A DNA stretch of 35,256 nt from Desulfuromonadales bacterium (GTDB lineage: Bacteria > Desulfobacterota > Desulfuromonadia > Desulfuromonadales > Geopsychrobacteraceae): positions 1 through 35,256 of the forward strand of contig JAHYIY010000025.1 of assembly GCA_019429255.1 (NCBI GenBank), written 5' to 3'. The translations under genes and the position numbers were made by a program. Of this stretch, positions 31,255-35,256 are shown piece by piece (position 1 is the stretch's first letter; the number at the start of each line of letters is the position of its first letter). The notes beneath the pieces are model-generated. The model searched no databases. It was given only the letters and a program-made list of their open reading frames with translations, and was not told the DNA's origin.

Positions 31255-32874
31255 ATGGATGCACTGTTCCAGTTAATTGATCGCCTTTTGCCCCGGCGCC
31301 TGCAGGTCAAACTCAGTCTGCTCGTGACGATTCTGCTGATGATGCTGGTCAGTTTGATCGGAGCACTGTTTTCCGATTTTTCCGAGCGCACCCTGCGCGA
31401 GCAACTCGGACGTGAAGCACTGAACATTGCCCAGTCGCTGGCGATGAATCCGGTGATTATAGAGGGGATAAAAAACCGGGATGTGGCATCTGTTCAACTT
31501 TTTGCCGAGAAGCTGCGCGCCGTTACCGGAGCGGAATATGTCGTCGTTGGTGACCGCGAAGGAATTCGTCTGTCCCACCCGGAACCGGATCGGATTGGCA
31601 GGGCTTTTGTTGGTGGAGATCTTGGCCCGGCCCTGAGCGAAGGACGATCGTACGTTTCAGCAGCGGTCGGCACCCTCGGCCCGTCATTACGAGGTATTGT
31701 TCCGGTCGTGAATGGTGATGGGCACGTTATCGGTTTTGTCGCGGTTGGTTATCTGACCAGTCAGATCAATGATCAGATCCGGTCACAACGCAATCAAATT
31801 ATCGGTTATGTTGCGATTGTCCTGCTGTTTGGTGTCTTCGGTGCAACCCTCATTGCCCGTGGCCTGAAGGCAGCGATCATGGGTCTTGAAGTTCATGAGA
31901 TCGGAGCCCTGTTCAAAGAGCGCAGTGCGATTATCGGAGCGGTACGTGAAGGGATTATCGCGGTTGACGGACGTGGATATCTGACCTTTGTCAATACCGC
32001 CGCACTGAAATACCTTGAGCGTAGCGATATGGATGATCTGCGCGGGGAGCCTCTGGCCGAAATCTGTCCCTGCCCGGATCTGGCAGAAGCTCTCAAAGCC
32101 GGTAAGCAGGTTCTCGACCAGGAAATGCTCCTGGCCGGACGGGTGATGCTGGTCAACATTGTTCCACTGCAGCATGCGGATGGTGGCATGGTGGTCAGTT
32201 TCCGCCCCAAGGATGAGCTCGACCGTTTGACCCGGGAACTCACCCACGTCCAGGAGTATTCCGAACTGCTGCGCACCCAGACCCATGAGTATTCTAATAA
32301 GATGCACACCATCGCCGGATTGCTCCAGCTCGAAGCCTATCAGGAAGCCCTTGATCTGGTGATTAACGAGTCCAGCGGCTATCAGGAACTGGTGCGCACC
32401 CTGGCTGAGGCGGTTCCTGATCCGGTGATTGCCGGATTGATCCTGGGTAAATACAACCGCGCCTGCGAGCTGAAGATCACGATGGAATTTGATCCGCAGA
32501 ATTCCTTCGTTGATCTGCCCTCCCATCTGGATCGTGACGCGCTGGTAACCATCCTTGGAAATCTGCTGAACAATGCCTTTGAAGCGGTGCGCGAGCGGGG
32601 CGAGACGATGCTGGTTCGATTGTATCTGACCGATCTGGGACCCGACCTGGTGATTGAGGTGGAAGATTCCGGCGTTGGCGTTGCTCCTGCCATTGCTGAG
32701 AATCTGTTTGATCTGGGCGTGACAACCAAACAAGGGAAGGGGCGCGGCACCGGACTGCCTCTGGTCAAGCATGCGGTTACCCGACTGCAAGGGGAAATTA
32801 CCTACAGCCAGGGGGAGCTTGGTGGGGCTTTATTTACCGTGATGATTCCCAAACAGCAAAGGGCCAACGCATGA
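31255..32874 (+). CDS. DcuS/CitA-family sensor histidine kinase
   Basis: The 539-residue kinase has membrane segments at about 18-40 and 182-203, enclosing a periplasmic PAS-like sensor with the family pattern RLSHPEPDRIGRAF and SLRGIVPVV that binds C4-dicarboxylates or citrate. A cytoplasmic PAS domain (about 222-315), an H-box with His344 in THEYSNKMHTI and an ATPase domain (NLLNNAFEAV, EDSGVGV, GRGTGLPLVK) follow. The ATG at 31255 is preferred over a TTG at 31213 (AGGGCGG lies upstream). Adjacent dcuR-like and transporter genes suggest sensing of fumarate, succinate or malate. The ligand is inferred from context. Confidence 0.92.
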   Translation: MDALFQLIDRLLPRRLQVKLSLLVTILLMMLVSLIGALFSDFSERTLREQLGREALNIAQSLAMNPVIIEGIKNRDVASVQLFAEKLRAVTGAEYVVVGDREGIRLSHPEPDRIGRAFVGGDLGPALSEGRSYVSAAVGTLGPSLRGIVPVVNGDGHVIGFVAVGYLTSQINDQIRSQRNQIIGYVAIVLLFGVFGATLIARGLKAAIMGLEVHEIGALFKERSAIIGAVREGIIAVDGRGYLTFVNTAALKYLERSDMDDLRGEPLAEICPCPDLAEALKAGKQVLDQEMLLAGRVMLVNIVPLQHADGGMVVSFRPKDELDRLTRELTHVQEYSELLRTQTHEYSNKMHTIAGLLQLEAYQEALDLVINESSGYQELVRTLAEAVPDPVIAGLILGKYNRACELKITMEFDPQNSFVDLPSHLDRDALVTILGNLLNNAFEAVRERGETMLVRLYLTDLGPDLVIEVEDSGVGVAPAIAENLFDLGVTTKQGKGRGTGLPLVKHAVTRLQGEITYSQGELGGALFTVMIPKQQRANA

Positions 32875-33569
32875 CCGTAGAAAAGATCAGAGTCCTGGTG
32901 GTCGAGGATGATCTGCGCATTGCCGATCTGCATCAGCGCTTTGTCGCTAAGCTGGAGGGGTTCGAGGTTGTCGGTATCGCCGTGCGGATTGACGATGCGC
33001 TGGAAATGATTGAGGTGCTGCAGCCCGATCTGGTACTGCTCGATCTGTTCTTCCCTGAAGGCAACGGCATGGATCTGTTGCGTCATATCCGTGCCGGTGA
33101 TCAGCCCTGCGATGTGATTCTGATTACCGCCGCGCGTGAAATGGCCACCCTGCAAAATGCCCTGCGCGGCGGCGTGTTCGACTATATCGTCAAACCGGTA
33201 TTTTTCCCGCGGTTTCAGGAGTCGCTGCAGAATTTCCGTACCCTTCATCTGGCCTCCCGCAGTGGTTCCTCCCTGGAGCAAAAAGATATCGATCGGCTCC
33301 TGCATGCGCAGATTCCGGTGACGGCGGACGCAGGTTCCATGCCGGTGCCCAAAGGGATCGACCCCTTAACCCTGAACAAGGTGCGGCAGGCTTTTGCTGA
33401 TCCACGGGTAGTTGATTTGAGTGCCGAAGATGTCGGTAAGACCATCGGTGCCAGTCGCTCCACCGCGCGCCGTTATCTGGAATATTTAACCACGGAAGGG
33501 TATTTAACCGCCGACCTGCTCTACGGTGTTGTCGGTCGCCCGGAACGGCGCTATGTGCGCAATCGCTAA
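32871..33569 (+). CDS. DcuR/CitB-family response regulator
   Basis: The 232-residue regulator has a receiver domain with Asp58 in LVLLDLFFPEGNG, Lys in DYIVKPVFF, a linker and a C-terminal winged or helix-turn-helix domain (DVGKTIGASRSTARRYLEYL). The start overlaps the kinase stop (ATGA). It most likely activates the Dcu-type transporter gene that starts 177 bp downstream. Confidence 0.92.
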   Translation: MTVEKIRVLVVEDDLRIADLHQRFVAKLEGFEVVGIAVRIDDALEMIEVLQPDLVLLDLFFPEGNGMDLLRHIRAGDQPCDVILITAAREMATLQNALRGGVFDYIVKPVFFPRFQESLQNFRTLHLASRSGSSLEQKDIDRLLHAQIPVTADAGSMPVPKGIDPLTLNKVRQAFADPRVVDLSAEDVGKTIGASRSTARRYLEYLTTEGYLTADLLYGVVGRPERRYVRNR

Positions 33570-33648
33570 ACGGGCATCTGTTATTTTGGTCGTGAACACA
33601 ATCATCATAATCCCCGCAAAAGAATAAACTCTTTTTAATTCCACAATA

Positions 33649-33677
33649 TTTACAGTTTGATCAACGACTCCTAGTCT
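33649..33677 (+). promoter_or_regulatory. Weak promoter candidate before the Dcu transporter
   Basis: TTTACA (33649-33654) and TAGTCT (33672-33677) are separated by 17 bp. The -10 match is poor, which would fit a promoter needing an activator such as the neighbouring response regulator. No binding site for it could be defined in 33570-33745; nothing else is seen in this gap apart from a short A/T hairpin at 33618-33635. Confidence 0.25.
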
Positions 33678-33745
33678 GGTGACAACAAGGTCCCGGGGTT
33701 TCTGCTTCCGGATTAGTGTTCACCTGTTTCCTCAAGGAGTCTGCC

Positions 33746-35074
33746 ATGTTGTATATCCAGTTTTTTTTCTTGCTGCTGATTCTCTATGTCGGCAGCCGCT
33801 ATGGCGGGGTCGGTCTCGGCGTCGTTTCCGGCATCGGTCTGTGCATTCAGGTTTTCATCTTTAAAATGCCACCCACCAGCCCACCGATCACCGTCATGCT
33901 GATCATTATTGCCGTTGTCACCTGTGCCGCCATTCTGGAAGCAGCCGGTGGTCTCAAGTACATGCTGCAGATCGCTGAGCGGTTGCTGCGCTCCAAACCG
34001 AAAATGGTGACCATCCTGGGTCCGTTGGTTACCTACACCATGACCTTCATGCTCGGCACCGGCCATGCCGTTTATACTATCATGCCGATCATCGGCGACG
34101 TTGCCCTGAAAAATGGCATCCGCCCGGAACGCCCCATGGCTTCCGCCTCGGTCGCATCACAAATGGGCATTACCGCCAGCCCGATCTCAGCCGCTGTTGT
34201 TTACTACCTGTCGCAGATGACCGATCTGGTTCCCAACCTGACCCTGCTGTCGATTCTCATGGTCACGATACCGGGCACCCTGGCCGGAGTACTGCTCATG
34301 TCCCTTTACAGTATGCGTCGTGGTGTGGATCTGGAGAAAGACCCTGAATATCAGCGTCGTCTGCAAGATCCCTTGTGGAAAAAGCGGATTGAAGAAACCA
34401 CCTCGACAACCCTTGGTGAAACCCTGCCGACCTCGGCGCGCACTGCGGTGTTGATCTTTCTCCTGGCCCTGGCCTCCATTGTTGTCGTCGCCATGATTCC
34501 CGAGTTGCGTACTCTCAATGTGGGAGATAAGCCGATCGGTATGGCCGTTATCATTCAGATGATGATGCTGGCTTTCGGTGGTCTGATTCTGATCGTTACC
34601 AAAACCAAGGCCTCTCTGGTGCCGGAAGGGGTCGTATTTAAATCCGGCATGGTTGCCGCCATCGCCATCTTTGGTATCGCCTGGATGAGTGACACTTACT
34701 TCAAGTTTGCCCTGCCCAGCTTTCAGGGCGGTATCACTGAAATTGTCACCAACCACCCCTGGACCTTCGCCTTTGCCATGTTCATCGTTTCTGTCGTAGT
34801 TAACAGCCAGGCCGCAACCTGCCGGATGATGCTCCCCGTCGGTCTGTCCCTGGGCCTGCCGCCGGCACTTTTGATCGCGATTATGCCATCATCCTACGGC
34901 TATTTCTTTATCCCCAACTATCCGTCGGATATCGCCACGGTCAACTTCGACAGTTCCGGCACCACAAAAATCGGCAAATGGTACTTCAACCACAGCTTCA
35001 TGGTGCCCGGCCTGATCGCCGTCCCCACCGCCTGTATCGTCGGTTATATTATTGCTATGGTCGTGATTGGCTGA
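33746..35074 (+). CDS. dcuB: Anaerobic C4-dicarboxylate transporter, DcuA/DcuB family
   Basis: The 442-residue membrane protein has about ten to twelve hydrophobic segments and strong family segments: GSRYGGVGLGVVSGIGL at the N-terminus, LGPLVTYTMTFMLGTGHAVY, RPERPMASASVASQMGITASPIS and the C-terminal PSSYGYFFIPNYPSD. Dcu proteins exchange fumarate, malate or aspartate for succinate during anaerobic growth. AAGGAG lies 6 bp before the ATG at 33746; the upstream in-frame start at 33716 has no such site. It is preceded by a DcuSR-like pair and followed by a strong hairpin. DcuA and DcuB cannot be separated from sequence alone here. Confidence 0.92.
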   Translation: MLYIQFFFLLLILYVGSRYGGVGLGVVSGIGLCIQVFIFKMPPTSPPITVMLIIIAVVTCAAILEAAGGLKYMLQIAERLLRSKPKMVTILGPLVTYTMTFMLGTGHAVYTIMPIIGDVALKNGIRPERPMASASVASQMGITASPISAAVVYYLSQMTDLVPNLTLLSILMVTIPGTLAGVLLMSLYSMRRGVDLEKDPEYQRRLQDPLWKKRIEETTSTTLGETLPTSARTAVLIFLLALASIVVVAMIPELRTLNVGDKPIGMAVIIQMMMLAFGGLILIVTKTKASLVPEGVVFKSGMVAAIAIFGIAWMSDTYFKFALPSFQGGITEIVTNHPWTFAFAMFIVSVVVNSQAATCRMMLPVGLSLGLPPALLIAIMPSSYGYFFIPNYPSDIATVNFDSSGTTKIGKWYFNHSFMVPGLIAVPTACIVGYIIAMVVIG

Positions 35075-35100
35075 GGGGAAAACTGCTCAGAGTGCTATTG

Positions 35101-35133
35101 CCGCCCTTTGCGTCTATATGATGCAAAGGGCGG
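35101..35133 (+). terminator. Intrinsic terminator after the Dcu transporter
   Basis: CCGCCCTTTGC (35101-35111) and GCAAAGGGCGG (35123-35133) form a perfect 11-bp stem with an 11-nt loop, 27 bp after the stop codon. The downstream sequence is only moderately T-rich (GGCGTTTGAATTGCTTTCTT). Confidence 0.75.
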
Positions 35134-35203
35134 TGGCGTTTGAATTGCTTTCTTGCCCCTGCTTCCCTGAAAGGTTAACATCCCTCTTGGCGAAGGGGGG
35201 GGC

Positions 35204-35256
35204 ATGAACACACAGAACCACAACCATAACCGCAACGCACCGGCTGAAACAAAAGC
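35204..35256 (+). CDS. Possible start of a truncated gene at the window edge
   Basis: An ATG at 35204 follows AAGGGGGGGG and opens a frame that continues to the window end, reading MNTQNHNHNRNAPAETK. The polar, Asn/His-rich start is not enough for identification. The frame may equally be chance. Confidence 0.35.
   Translation, partial: MNTQNHNHNRNAPAETK

Overview
The window (about 35 kb, moderately GC-rich) looks like a chromosomal segment of an anaerobic, metal- or sulfur-respiring deltaproteobacterium of the Desulfuromonas/Geobacter/Pelobacter group. This placement is inferred from gene content: a complete-looking early-cobalt-insertion cobalamin cluster, a multihaem c-type cytochrome lipoprotein controlled by a haem-binding sensor kinase and a sigma-54 activator, a DcuS/DcuR-like pair next to a Dcu-type C4-dicarboxylate exchanger, and an EfpL-like elongation factor. 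No rRNA, tRNA, CRISPR array or phage gene was recognised.

Layout. 1-1370: an EF-P family gene (EfpL-like) coupled to a NUDIX hydrolase, preceded by a dispersed repeat. 1381-3024: another repeat copy, a REC-GGDEF-like gene on the minus strand, and a broken gene split by a repeat copy flanked by a perfect 8-bp target duplication. 3025-7771: plus-strand operon cbiD-cbiE-cbiF-cbiG-cbiH-cbiJ, with a second type of palindromic repeat between cbiE and cbiF. 7772-13247: a module that is not cobalamin synthesis, made of a multihaem cytochrome (minus strand, 3' end frameshifted by a tetranucleotide repeat), a sigma-54 activator and a di-haem sensor kinase. 13278-28613: the minus-strand cobalamin series, read from right to left: cbiM-cbiN-cbiQ-cbiO (cobalt import), cobT, cbiK, cobA, cobO, cobU, cobS, cobD, cbiB, a CbiR-like gene, then cobQ, a SirC-like gene, cbiA, cbiC and bluB; cbiL alone points the other way. 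A cobalamin riboswitch with its own promoter and intrinsic terminator precedes cbiM. 29063-35074: a repeat copy, a DUF1015 gene, a HAD phosphatase, a DcuS/DcuR-like two-component system and a Dcu-type transporter, ended by a strong hairpin. A truncated start of another reading frame may lie at the right edge.

How the genes work together. Cobalt enters through CbiMNQO. CobA and the SirC-like protein make sirohydrochlorin, CbiK inserts cobalt, and CbiL/H/F/G/D/J/E/C build cobyrinate. CbiA, CobO, CobQ, CbiB and CobD make adenosylcobinamide(-phosphate), and CobU/S/T attach the lower ligand, which BluB could supply as dimethylbenzimidazole. Not seen here are the CbiT decarboxylase, an alpha-ribazole phosphatase and the bza genes for anaerobic dimethylbenzimidazole synthesis.

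The most notable points are: a family of short non-autonomous elements with about 13-bp inverted ends and 8-bp target duplication (five copies); a repeat sitting exactly where a CbiT domain might be expected; an AAAT slippage tract that cuts off the last haem site of the cytochrome; a di-haem sensor kinase wired to a sigma-54 promoter; and a CbiR-like remodelling gene and an oxygen-requiring BluB inside an anaerobic pathway cluster.
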